This document shows, piece after piece, positions 1-11,163 of a DNA stretch of 64,000 nucleotides. The stretch covers positions 55,904,465 to 55,968,464 of the forward strand of contig NC_067195.1 in assembly GCF_000699445.3 (NCBI RefSeq), written 5' to 3'. The translations under genes and the position numbers were made by a program. Each line of letters opens with the position of its first letter. Within the stretch, counting starts at the first letter, position 1. This stretch comes from Schistosoma haematobium (lineage: Eukaryota; Platyhelminthes; Trematoda; Strigeidida; Schistosomatidae). The notes beneath the pieces were generated by a model. That model searched no databases. It had not been told where the DNA came from and saw nothing but the letters and a program-made list of their open reading frames with translations.

Positions 1-186
1 GCTAAATTTTTGAACTAAAGATTGAATAAATTTTTCAGCTTATAATATTTTTTTCTTCACCAATAAACTCATTCATTGAAATATCTTATTGACTAAACTT
101 ACACAACTGACATGCAAATTGTTGCAATTCTTTCATTTTTATTGACGGCAAGCACATGGATTTAGCAATTTTATTTCAACGGATCA

Positions 187-480
187 ATCTTTTAAAATGA
201 AAAACAGGTATATACATATATAAGATTGGTCCACCTGGTCACCCGCATTTTACGGACATTCCGTGTACCTGTATTAATTGTTGCTCTGGTTGTTAGAAAG
301 GAATCGGCCTTACGACTTCTAAAAAATCTCGGCTTTCACCATGAGGCATCATAATTTTTCTAAATAAAGATCAGTCGACTCCAAGGGTAGAGTTTAAATT
401 GTTTTCTCTGGTTAGCAAGATTGTTTTCAGTGGGATAGGGTTGCCGATTTGATACAAAACCCTCCTCATTCATCCGGCCT
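187..480 (-). mobile_element. RTE-like non-LTR element, endonuclease N-terminus relic
   Basis: Read on the minus strand, bases around 220-285 give a GT-x-NVR-x-M-x-x-T-x-x-TN pattern. This resembles the start of the APE-type endonuclease in schistosome RTE/SR2 elements (GTWNVRTM-like). The frame is soon lost and no catalytic motif can be followed. It lies beside an RTE reverse-transcriptase relic of opposite orientation, so the two need not be one insertion. The assignment r. Confidence 0.4.
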
Positions 481-512
481 GGATACTGGTAGTAAACCTA
501 GAAGAGCTACAG

Positions 513-1399
513 GTGGGGTGCACAGACCGGATAGTAACACTACGGATCATTGTTGAGCAATCAACTGAATGCAACTCGTCATTATACATCAACATCCTTG
601 ACTATGAGAAAGCGTTTGACAATGTGGATAGAACATTATGGAAACTTCTTCGACACTATGGAGTACCTGAGAAAATTGTCAACATCAACCAGAATTCATA
701 CGACGGACTACACTGCAAAGTGGTGCATGGAGAACAACTGACAGTTGCATTGCAAGCGATGTCAGACAAGGCTGCTTGCCTTCTCTCTTTCTATTTCTCC
801 TGGTGGTCGATTGGATTATGAAGACCTCCATATCTACGGGGAAGCACGGAATACAATGAACAACTTAGATGAAGCTAGACGATCCCGACTGCGCAGATGA
901 CCCAGCTCTTCTATTCCATACACACCACCAAATGCAGATGAAGACAACTAGTGTAGCGGCAGTAGGCTTCAACATACACATGGGAAAAATCAAGATCCTC
1001 AAATACAACACCGAGAACACCAATCCATCTTACTTTATGAAAATGGAAGCTTCCACGTACCTGAGAATTATCATTGATAAACAAGGAGGATCTGATGCAG
1101 ACGTAAAGGTAAAAATCGGAAAAACAAGGGTCGTGTTCCTATTGTTGAAGAACATATGGAACTCAAAACAACTGTCAACCAATATCAAGGTCAAAATCTT
1201 CAATACAAACGTCAACACAGTTTTACTGTACGGAGTCGAAACTTGGAGAACTTCCACAACCGCCATAAAAAAGATACAAGCATTTCTAAACAATTGTCTA
1301 GGGAGGATAATGAATTTCCGTTGGCCGGATACCATCAGCAACAGCCTACTGTGGGAGAGAACGCTTGAAGTGGATAGGATACACATTTCAAGAAGTTGA
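513..1399 (+). pseudogene. Degenerate RTE/SR2-like reverse transcriptase
   Basis: Two broken frames cover the palm and thumb of an RTE-clade reverse transcriptase. The first (513-821) carries the LDYEKAFDNVDRTLWKLLRH block, which corresponds to RT motif A, followed by HYGVPEKIV. The second (869-1399) carries the region after motif C, with DADVKVKIGKTR, LKNIWNSKQLSTNIKVKIFN and LLYGVETWR, typical of SR2-like elements. The motif C region is decayed (a DDP remnant instead of FADD) and several stops and frameshifts are present. This is an old, 5'-truncated, inactive copy. No target-site duplication could be fixed. Confidence 0.85.
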
Positions 1400-1585
1400 T
1401 GCTTACTAAGAATAAGCCATTATCTGAGAGTAGTTATCGGAGAGCTGAGACACTAAGATTAGCACAAGTCTTTCATTTTGGTCTACACTACATATTTGGG
1501 TATTTCAATACACCGCTACAATAATATCTGACCATTCGACGTTTGAAAGGAGAGCAAAGAATTTTCTGTAAAACCCATCTTTTAC

Positions 1586-1654
1586 TTCATAGGAACTGTA
1601 GTCAGGAGTTTAGACAGAGACTCCTTTATTTGAGTGAACTGTAATTGAAAGCTG
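1586..1654 (-). CDS. Candidate additional coiled-coil exon of the UVRAG-like gene
   Basis: On the minus strand a CAACAG acceptor precedes 69 nt that are open only in the phase left by the exon ending at 1847. They read as a short amphipathic segment (QLQFTQIKESLSKLL) and end at a weak GTAAAA donor. Phase agreement with the neighbouring exon and heptad-like hydrophobic spacing support it. The weak donor and lack of a clear UVRAG match keep it tentative. It may be chance open sequence. Confidence 0.35.
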
Positions 1655-1846
1655 CTGTTGAGAATTAGGTAGTAAAGGTTCAAGATCCAGAGTTTTATGT
1701 GAAATTTTCTGTGAGGCTTAATACTAAGATTTACAATATTTCTAAATTTCTCGGTAAAATAATTTATACAAAAAAGATGACAGAATGATTAAACAAATAC
1801 AACGACGTAAATAAGTGGACACGCCAATAATAATGATAATACTTAC

Positions 1847-4800
1847 TATCCATCGTTTAAAGATTGTTTTAAAACTTTCAACCGGCTATTGATTGCTGCT
1901 TTATTCCCATTTATGTTTAGGAATTCCTGTTCTGTAAACAAATATTAACAAGTTACATATTACTCAGAAGATAATAATATCTTCATTTCTCGATCAAATA
2001 AGATCTTAAAAGTATGTAGAGTTACTCTGTTAAAATACTGTAAGTTATATATTAACTTGACAATCAATTATGTATCATCGAGAGTAGATAAAGATACAAA
2101 TTAACTGAGCATTAATCTAAATTATCACAATTCATAGCCACAAGATAATATGAATTTGACGAAACGGGATGAGGAAAATGAAAATCGAAAACAAGCAAAT
2201 CTGTCCATGAACAGCTGCGAAAATATCTTCTTAAACGTACTCAAATAAAAATTTGGCGAGAATACGTTGATGATATATTCGTGGTATTAAGACGTGAAAT
2301 ATACTACTCATTTTCGGAGAAACTAAACAATGAGTCACCCAGTATTAAATTTACTTTAGAAGCAGACTGAGATATATTAATTTTTCTAGACTGTCTACTT
2401 AGTTGGAAAGAAAATGAATATTTTGATATGACTATTTTCAGGAGGACAACACATTCGATTAAATATTTAGATTTTAATTTCTCACACTCCATCAGCAGTG
2501 CAACGGTATTAGCTGTCGTCAGTATTTTGAGAAGAGCTCGCACATCGATAACAAACGAAGAAGAAAGGGGAACATAACTATAATTTTTAAAAACAGAAAT
2601 ACCTAACCGAGAAATTTTGTCCACAAAATAGAGAATAATATTTAACGTGACCGAAAAAGCACTCCAAAATCATGGACTACAATAATCGTGACTCTTTATG
2701 GATTACATATATCAGATGAGATTAAAAGAGTATTCAACAAATACAATATCAGATTATTATCTGGAATCTCTGAAACACTACAAAGAAACTTAGTTTATAT
2801 AAAGGATAAAATACTGAAGGATTCAAAATCTATTTGTGTCTACAAGATAAAATACCCACATTGTTACGGAATATAAATCGAACAACATTTTATGGAAATC
2901 AAAGTCAGGAGAAATGAGCATCGCACAGATTCTGTTCAACTACTAAGAAATTCGATACAGCTTAGAAAATTTGGAAGATTTTCAGACGTAGGTCTAGTCA
3001 CTATAATATTAAGCCACAAAATTGACTCTGATAATTTTGAAATTATTTAGAAAGACTTTTAAGATCACAAAGAATATCTCATAGCAAAAATGAGGGGCGG
3101 AGACAAATTTTGCTTGGTTCCAACAGCACCACCCTTCCTCGAACTAACACTGTCAACACAAACTTGACAATAAAAGTTGTTTATCATAAAAACACGTTAT
3201 TTTTACGATTCAAACTATTATCAAATGTGACAATCTACACCTGTCTGTTATTGTTATCAATTTATTAACTCGACATCTCGAAATTAACTTATCTAGAAGA
3301 ACTTTGATTGAGTTATCAAACATAAGCTGATTATCTTGTAAGTTCTGGTTCACCGTTACGTTAATAAAATTATCAGCACTAAAAAGCGAAATGTCAATGA
3401 AAACAAATTTTAGTCTTTGGAAAAAGTTTCTTATAATGATGGGTGCTATTCTGTGTTGTGAGCTCTACTACTACTTTATTGAGAGAAAGTAGGCAAATAC
3501 TAATATAGAAAAATAAAGTGGTTTTTTTAAATAAGCCCATAAAAGACCATATACGTTGCGTAAAAGTCGCATTTTCGATTGTGCAGCAAATTTTGTTGCA
3601 TAAGATCTGTGAATAGACAATGAATACAACAACATTCATGGTAGTCAGAGACTCAATATTTATCATTTTAAACATTTTAATAAACTGATCATAGAACAAT
3701 GAGAAGACGGAGTTGATCTGAAAAATGTGATGTATTTGCGCTATACATTTCGAACAATCTGGTCACACATATACTTGTCAAGGCATTTTTATATGAAAAT
3801 TAATAAAGGTCAATAAAGGTCAAACAAACAATTTCTTATTCTTTCTCCCCCCTTAGTTATTTTAGTTGTACTTTTATTTGTTTGTTTGACCTTTATTGAC
3901 CTTTATTAATTTTCATATAAAAATGCCTTGACAAGTATATGTGTGACCAGATTGTTCGAAATGTATAGCGCAAATACATCACATTTTTCAGATCAACTCC
4001 GTCTTCTCACTGTTCTATCGAAATTTATAAAAGGGACTAATTGCTTTAAACTGATCATAGTTTAAGCATATGATGGTTAAACGTTTCATTGATTTCCACC
4101 TATTCACTTATTTAATTGGAATAACACGTTAACAGTGATGAAAATGGACTTCATAGTGAAGCTGTCATACGTACTTAAAATTGTGATGAAATGAAAAACA
4201 GACCACCACACTAAATGTATAAGCAGCAATTGTTGCACAAATGCTTCATTATAAGGCTATCACAGCAACGTAGAACCTATCATATTAATGCAACGATCCA
4301 AGTCGCGACATATTATTGCAGTAAAGTGAAATTATCAAGATGCAAACCTAAGTAAGAGTAGAAGCACCATAGATTAAAAAAAGATTAGGGATAGAGAGTA
4401 TGACGTGAAAATAAAAATTTTGTTAGGGTAAAAATATGTGAAGTTATTTTGGGATTCAGGAACTAAAAGAAGATAATTAGTGAGTGCATCTGAGCTAGGT
4501 CACCCAACGTCTCCAATCAATTGTTACGATAAAGACGAGACCTGTTTAAACTTCTGTCACCGATTTCCAAGAATTTCCATGAACCTTCTTTTCTTATATT
4601 TGTTTTGACTGGCTAATTGTTTATGTTCATGATTTTTATAAAGACTTACTGAAAAGCTAACTACTCCAATATTTAAACTAAATCATCGTGGTGGAAGATA
4701 TATTTTCCAACACGTCGTTCCAATATGTAAATGGTATCATACTTTTTGGAAGTCCTGGACATCAGTTTCTTATGACCTTCAATTCTTACGTTAGCCACAA

Positions 4801-7297
4801 AAGTAGGATCAATAATAAATTCAACCAATCTGAATAGGCCCATTTTATCAGTATCCCAAGAAAGAGAAGCAAAGAAAAGAATTTGATATCAATTGAAACA
4901 GAGGTCTAAAACTGTTTCCATTCTCTTAGGTCTTTACTGATACTGTATTTTTAATATCCTTTATTACCTTTACTCTTGACACTTTTTGTTCTTGCTCGAG
5001 TTGAAGTCACTTGAAGCGATAAAAAACGCGACAGATCTTACATTACTATGTCTAGATACTACTATTTGATGACAACATACATATACGTGTTAAAACCAAC
5101 TTTTAAATGGTTTGGCCGGTTTTGAACCATTTATTCTAGAGTTTAAAATTATACTGATCTTTTCAAGGAAACAATGTGGTTGAGTGGTAAAAAAACATGC
5201 ATCCCTTTAAAAAAATAACAATGTGAAATTTTAAAAACTGAGAAAATGTTAATAGTTAAAACTTGCCTAGAGAAACTTTTCTGCTCTCCAGTGCGTGTAG
5301 TTTATTTCGTGCTAATGATATTGAGTATTTGAGTGTTTCTGTGCGTTGCTTGACAGAGTCGATTGCAATAGCTAATCTTTCAGTAGCTACACCCTTAAAA
5401 TTTCGAATAAACCGGTAGAAACTGGTTAAGAAGATTAATGCTTTACCACAATTTTGACCATAAATTTCAATCTATACAGAACTAATTGGGGACAGCGTAA
5501 TGCTGTGAGGGATAGAAATAAAAACCAGTAACAGTTAAATGACGTTGGTTTATTAACACTTCTAATCCCGAGAAATAAATGGGATCTGATATGTATTTGC
5601 CTTGTTTTTTACTTAACATTTCGAAGGTGATTTTCATGACAAACAGGTGATTTTGATGACCACTGGGAGCTAGGCAGTGATAAGAGACTCCATTCAAACC
5701 ACGTGACTTAGGCTATTCCCACCACCATTCTCCGAAAAATGAAAACCAGCAACATATTTCGTAGAGCCTTTTATTAATACACCTAAGTCACTAAGTTGAA
5801 CTTTGATAGTTATGAAGAACCACTAATTTCAATTATTGATAATATATTTTTACTCTTTTTTTGCTTGACAAAATAACGCAACTTACAAGAGTCGGAAACT
5901 AATTTCCAAAAGTAAACGCATATTTGTTTAGCTAATTTGGCATAAATGGATATTTATTTAATTTGTACATACGTCGCTTGGATCTGATATTAGTTACACA
6001 GCCAACTGTATTGAAAAATAGGCTCTACGTTAAGAAAATTATTCATCTGAAATTTAATGCATTAATAGCAAGCGTACACTCAATAACTGCATAAATGATT
6101 CCCGAAATATAGAAATTATTAATAGTAAGTGAATTCTAGTCACTTTCAAATTGTTTTGTAGAAAACATTCTTCACTGAGCTATTGGACTACGGTGGTTGG
6201 AACCAACTTATCTATAAGGATGTTGAAAATAAAAAAATCACATTTTAGAAAGGCAAATGTGCAGAACATGGTTGAATCTAAATGTATAAAATTAGTACAA
6301 AGGCAATTCGATGATAACAGCATTCCAATCCTAATTAGAAACAAGCCGAATTTTAGGCACAACACGAAATTGCTAGGTGGGGCCAAACTACTTCCAAAAA
6401 TCTGACTCATCGATGAACTAGATCGCTACAAAAACAAAAACACTTACTTGACTAAATAAATTATGTAGTGAAGATTTCAAACCACCAGCAAGATTTTGCA
6501 TGTATCTGATACGTTCTAACTGAACCTTAGAAGCCTCCTTGTTCGCTAAAAACCTGAAATCATTATTAGCATTTACGACCAAAAAATTACCTTTGAAGCG
6601 TGGTAAGGTCGTAAGATAACTTGGAGGCAGGAAGGGATTTACCTTTAGGCCACTAGAAACCAATTATTTAATAACGATGCTACCAGATTAGGACAAATTA
6701 TGCCTGGGTCGAAGTGTTTGCGGGAAGAATAAATATGTCTTCCCATTTGGAAGTAAACCTGATCTGTTGAGTCAGAGACACACATATTTTCACGCATCTA
6801 AAAAACAATTAGATAAATTATTGCGTACTTCTAAGTTTGTAGGAACGAGGCCGGAAAAATGTACTACAATCTCAAACAGAATTGAGTTGCTTTCTCTATG
6901 TGATAGAAAAAAAGTAAACAAGACGGCTGGTACTGATATTTCAGAAATCAATTCCAAACCTTTGGATGATAAGTATTGTTTAGGAAGATTATGAATTTCA
7001 ACGGGATCCCATTCTGGATTCTGAAAAAAATGTTGCTGAGAAAAGATACGCTACTTTGAGATCACAGGCAACATTACTGACGTAGTAGTCTGCAAATAAG
7101 ATTCCTTTTAGAAAAATACCTTACATCCAATGTTATCTTGATTAACGGAACTTAGGGCAAAAGTCACTCCTACAGTTTCACTGGACTCTTCGTCAGAAAC
7201 ACTAAAATTTCGTCCATATACAGCTCGGAGATGCCTCAGCCGCAACTAAAATACGTCATTATAATGCGATTAAAAACCGTACGATGACAGAAGACAT
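1847..7297 (-). CDS. UVRAG: UVRAG/VPS38-like protein, N-terminal half (C2 domain and coiled coil), nine exons
   Basis: Minus-strand exons: 7297-7283, 7245-7125, 7089-7055, 7020-6829, 6797-6684, 6652-6591, 6553-6448, 5393-5267 and 1931-1847. All junctions agree in phase and give about 285 residues without a stop. The product starts MSSVI, then LRLRHLRAVYGRN, matching the RRLRHLRN entry to the UVRAG C2 domain. The C2 NPxW landmark follows (NPEWDPVEI). After it comes SYDLTTLQRFLANKE, matching the SYD..SLLRLHRA segment that starts the UVRAG coiled coil. Exons 8 and 9 are highly charged with heptad leucines. Introns 1-6 are 31-37 bp; introns 7 and 8 are 1054 and 3335 bp and hold repeats. Intron 8 uses a GC donor (GCAAGT). 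In animals UVRAG joins Beclin 1, VPS34 and VPS15 in PI3-kinase complex II on endosomes. The BARA2 part does not follow on this strand; see 20124-21719. Identification rests on motif memory. Confidence 0.75.
2160..3060 (+). pseudogene. Penelope-like element relic (RT and linker)
   Basis: The plus strand shows the PLE reverse-transcriptase signature REYVDDIFVVLR near 2255-2295, then IKFTLEAD and a FLD motif. After a gap, the PLE linker motif GISETLQRNL appears near 2755-2790, with a decayed end near 2900. Several stops and frameshifts break it. It sits in the 3.3-kb intron of the UVRAG-like gene, in antisense orientation. It resembles the element at 8.4-9.9 kb more than the one at 11-13 kb. Confidence 0.7.
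3681..4060. repeat. Foldback element with 140-bp inverted arms
   Basis: Bases 3691-3830 and 3879-4018 are near-perfect reverse complements, separated by a 48-bp pyrimidine-rich spacer. The arms share ATAGAACAATGAGAAGACGG at the outer end and a doubled ATAAAGGTCA near the spacer. The 14-bp string TAAACTGATCATAG occurs at both outer edges (3681-3694 and 4047-4060), which could be a target duplication. A related element lies at 20986-21205. No coding sequence is present. Confidence 0.85.
4673..4888 (-). CDS. Unassigned open reading frame inside the UVRAG-like intron
   Basis: A minus-strand frame is open for about 71 codons, with an ATG at 4843-4841 giving 56 residues. It reads like real protein: FRLVEFIIDPTFVANVRI, then EGHKKLMSRTSKKYDTIYIL, then ERRVGKYIFHHDDL. 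A polypyrimidine stretch and TTCAG lie upstream, and a GTAAGA donor-like site lies inside. Its phase does not fit between exons 8 and 9 of the surrounding gene, which join directly. It may be an exon of another gene or a captured fragment. No family was recognised. Confidence 0.3.
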   Translation of the reverse strand, partial: YQILFFASLSWDTDKMGLFRLVEFIIDPTFVANVRIEGHKKLMSRTSKKYDTIYILERRVGKYIFHHDDLV

Positions 7298-7439
7298 GGT
7301 AATCACCACCAATACATCATAGCTTCAGACCTTGAAACGTAGCGTCCAAGTTCGGATTTCTGTCTCAACAGTTAATATCGCTAGACCAAGTCGGTATCTA
7401 CCATATGAAAGTTATTTTTGTATCTCATTTCAGGTGCGA

Positions 7440-7930
7440 AATTCTAGAAAACGGTAGTATGCGAAGAGGTCAATGTAGGTAGTTTTATTATTTATTATTA
7501 ATGACTCCATTGGAATTTTATCGACTGGATTCTTTAGAAAGCGCTCATTTTTGTCCTCAGGATATAGCCTTGATAAAACTAGTAGCTTATGCGGCTGCCG
7601 ACAGAAGTTTGATGATCAGGTTGTGAGAACTTAGTTGGCCACTATTTTTTCGAAACTCTACTATGATATGTGCTCCAAACGTTTAGACCTATTCCTATTA
7701 TCTTATTGTACAACGCAGGTTGATATTATATCGGCATTCCGTATCTTAAATGATATTCTGGATATAGCCAATCCATATCTTCTGCCCTATTCAGTTTCTG
7801 AAACCCTAATTCAAACAAACTTGAGTTGGGATTTCGTTTTTCTTATCGAGTGGTTAATGACTGAAACGCCACATCCGAACAAGCGGTATCTACCTCATCA
7901 GTAAACATTTCCAGGGAGAAGTTTGACTTT
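7440..7930 (+). pseudogene. CR1-like non-LTR element, C-terminal relic
   Basis: The frame reads SKRLDLFLLSY, then FRILNDILDIANPYLLPYSV, then an FVFLIEW stretch. This order is that of the C-terminal tail after the reverse transcriptase in CR1/L2-type elements, where R(L)..L.L..L.YRR.RGD, a ...ILN... block and a ..VVN.WN.LP block occur. It is shortened and lacks the catalytic part. Flanking DNA shows no gene. Confidence 0.6.
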
Positions 7931-8399
7931 CAGTGAAAATGCTACAGAAATTAACACATGTCAAACGACCTACTATGTTGTGGACAAATACTGAAGACTA
8001 AAAGCCATCTGAAACTTACGATTCTAGGCACATAGTATGTCATTTTAAAGCATAAGAAAACCAGTGAAGTAAATTTTCACTAGCTTCACTAATTTCAGCG
8101 GCCTTTACAGATATCCAAGTTTATAAGTTACTAATCGAGAACCAGTAAACTTGGACGTTCCATGTTCCTTGTTTTTACCTGATAAAAAGTCATAATTCTT
8201 ACAAAAATTCACATAACCAACTGAGGAACTTAACCTAATAAAGGGAAACCAGCAACCTTAATTAACTAATGAGAAATCAGACAGAGATATTGTGAAAAGA
8301 TGATGGATAGTATGTCTCATATACAAGAATCTATGTGTCTGTGTATTTTTTCACCACAAGAAAGACAACAGCGCGTGGTGGGATTGATTTTGAAATGTG
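7931..8399. other. Stretch without recognised gene
   Basis: AT-rich DNA between a CR1-like tail and a Penelope-like element. No exon with convincing splice sites, RNA gene or long repeat was seen. Confidence 0.5.
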
Positions 8400-9882
8400 A
8401 TATATTATCATTGTGTTCCAGTACAAATTACCGTCTCTAGTTATTATACATGGACAAATATCGATGTGGATATGGCCTTTGGTGTAACAACGCTATTCAC
8501 CTCAATTAAGCCAAGGTTAGCAAAAGAAACCCTATCTTTGCTTCTCACTAACGACGTAAATCTAGCAAAGTAAACGAAGCTTCAAATTCAAAGTTTACCA
8601 AAACTCATCGATTTATTTTTACCGACATACTTTCAATTCAATAACAAAATCTACGAAAAGACAAAAGAGACACCGATGGGATCACGAATATCGGGACTTA
8701 TTGCAGAAGCAGTGATGCAGGGACTAAAAGCCGCGATATCACCAGTGATCAAGGCAGAAATTTGGATTCGTTATGTGGACGACACATTCGTCATCGTCAT
8801 AAAGGAGCTGAAAAACACCTACAGGCTGATGAACAACGCCTTCAACGACATTAATTTCACAATACAACAGGAGTCAAACGACAAACTATCATTCTTGGAC
8901 ATATTATTCACTAGAACCAACACAAGCTAACTGGAGACTCAAGTGTATAGGAAACCGACCCATATAGATCAAACCCTCAACTATAATAGCAACAAACCAA
9001 GAGCTCACAAATCCAACTTCGTATAAACCTTGTTCAAGGGGCGAGGGCACACTGCAACACAATTACAGCACGAAAAAATGAGGGAAAATGCTCGAAGATC
9101 ATCCTTTAAAAGAACGGCTACCCAAGCAACTTCATCAAAAAATACCAGCCGCGCACATCAACAGAAACCAAATGCAAGCACAGAAATCAACAAAAGGACC
9201 ACCCTACCATACATAAAAGGTATATCAGAAACGACAACAAGACTGCTGAAAACCTTCGGAATACTTCTTGTGCACAAACCAACAAGACCCCTACAATCAG
9301 TCCTATGCAAACCAAAGGATGAAATGGCAAAAGAAGACAAAACAACCATCATCTACAAAATAAATTGTACCAACTGCGAAAAACACTACATCGGACATAG
9401 CGGACGCCCGCATTATCTTCGCCTGCATAAACATCAATTAGCAGTCAAGCACCATGACATGTCCTTGTAGTGGCATTGGACCGTAACCACACAATTTTCA
9501 AAGCTGAACACAAGACAACTCGGAAAACAGATAGACAATATTTAGCGCGGAGAAATACCTGAAGATGGAGAAGGCGCGAACAATGGATTGAATGAATTGG
9601 AGTAGATCGAATGGCATGGCTGGGCCATGCAGGCGTGGTCCCTGCTGAATGTTACCTTATATCTTCTATTCATATTAAATATATTGTCCTTTCTCTAGCC
9701 TAACCTTGTTCTACATCGTGTATTGGTAATTGATACGATACAGTGAGTTGGCGTAGTCGATGGTGTGACTTCCACGTAAGATATTATAGATTAGGCAGTT
9801 ATATCATGACAAATCTACAATTTTAGGATTAGGTCTATTATTGGAGCAGTACTAATATCATAGTAGACCATAGTTCTACATC
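8400..9882 (+). mobile_element. Penelope-like element, decayed, with RT and GIY-YIG domains
   Basis: RT blocks appear in order on the plus strand: an LFTSI(K)P motif near 8490, MGSRISGLIAE at 8676, RYVDDTFVIV near 8770 (the catalytic YVDD box) and KLSFLDILFTR near 8890. Stops at 8928 and near 9025 break the frame. From 9030-9470 the linker GISETTTRLLKTFGI is followed by the GIY-YIG entry YKINCTNCEKHYIGHSGR. After the stop, ALDRNHTI-like residues continue out of frame. The last ~415 bp recur at 40268-40677, so the 3' end is about 9882. PLEs normally carry RT and GIY-YIG nuclease in one ORF; this copy cannot make an intact protein. Confidence 0.85.
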
Positions 9883-10838
9883 CTCACTTATATCAATGCA
9901 CTTGGACAACTGCGGACATACATTTGACTGGAAAAATGTGGAGGTTTTTTATAGGGGCAGTTCCAAAACGCTAGAAGATTTTTAGAAGTTTGGCACTCAA
10001 GTCAATCAGCAATTAACGAGCACTGAATTCAACTCAATTTATCAGCCAATCAGGAAAATTATGCACAAACTTAGGAATAAAAATCAAACCAGTGGGAGAT
10101 ACAACCAAAACAAAGAAGTAAAGAATGACAAGAACCAATCAACATCGAGGTCTACAGGACAAGCAGTGAAATATGTGTGAAGAAATGCGAACACTTAACT
10201 TCTACCCGAAGTTTGTGCTGATGATGTCATTCAGAAGAACGACTAGACCGTCCAGCTTAGAGAACAAAACTCCATCATGAATATCATTGCTAACATGATT
10301 TTAACCAGATCAAATATATTTCGATTTGTGTATTGGCTGTACAAATTCATAATGTTTAGTCTATCTGTGTAAGTTGAAAATCATTAGATTATGTTAGAAA
10401 TCAAAAAAACCTTCGCATCACTGAACAGCAGTAATAACAGTACTAGTAGTTTTGTTTATCATTGTTGTGATGGCTTCGTACGTAATTGTTGTTGAAGTTT
10501 CAACTCTTTGATAACCGATTACACATGTAAAGCAACGTAATTATATATCATGGAACTGTTTAGCGAACAATTTTGAGTCTCAGTAGAGAACGAAAAACCA
10601 CCATACAAAACAGAGCCTACCTTAATACCTTCGTGTGAAATCGCTTAGATGAACTTCAGTGTGCACACTGAAAAACTCCTACAATGAGAAACCAGATGAT
10701 ATTTCGGGCATCATGCTAAAAATGGAACTAGTGATCTGTGTTATACTTCCTAAACTACTTGCAATATTACTCTCCACAGCATGTTACCCTACTGTTACAG
10801 GAGAAGTGAAGAAATTTAAGTGATCAAAAACGTTCTAC
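9883..10838. other. Stretch without recognised gene; holds a short dispersed repeat
   Basis: No exon is supported. Bases about 10170-10290 match, on the opposite strand, part of 30500-30620 (shared GAACACTTAACTTC-like and CAGAAGAACGA-like blocks), so this is a fragment of the same dispersed repeat. The rest is AT-rich and unassigned. Confidence 0.5.
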
Positions 10839-11163
10839 TTAATGCTGTTTCATTGTGATTTCTGATGTATTTCTTTTACACAATTCCTGAAATTGTTTAT
10901 TTATATCTTTGACCTGAATATTATTGGTTTCACTTCGTCTTCGTTTAGTACTAGAAATTGTTTGCGCCGGGAACCTAAAGAAATAGAAAAATGGTATTTT
11001 AGTCGATAACATCTTAGAGACATAATCTGTTGTGTTCATTAGGGCAACACTTGAACCTTTATCTGACCGCAATATCATTATATCATCATTTCGTTTAATA
11101 TTACGGTCAGATAAAGGTTCAAGTGTTGTCCTAATGAACACAACAGATTATGTCTCTAAGATG
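10839..11163 (-). repeat. Inverted 5' end of the adjoining Penelope-like element
   Basis: Bases 11010-11075 and 11098-11163 are inverted copies (66 bp arms, 22-bp spacer). Both encode the start of the PLE reading frame (LRSDKGSSV, MNTTDYVSKM) on opposite strands. Left of the hairpin, the minus-strand frame runs on to 10839 with a lysine/arginine-rich stretch (STKRRRSETNN). Hairpin-like 5' ends and partial inverted copies are well known for PLE insertions. Confidence 0.75.

Noticed and set aside
5482..5697. 71-codon minus-strand frame in UVRAG intron 7 as an exon
   Set aside because: The first codon is not ATG, there is no acceptor/donor pair in the needed phase, and exons 7 and 8 join directly.
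6180..6410. 76-codon minus-strand frame just after UVRAG exon 7 as continuation of the gene
   Set aside because: It would need a 22-bp intron, and the product is hydrophobic, unlike the coiled coil expected here. The exon at 5393-5267 fits in phase and composition.
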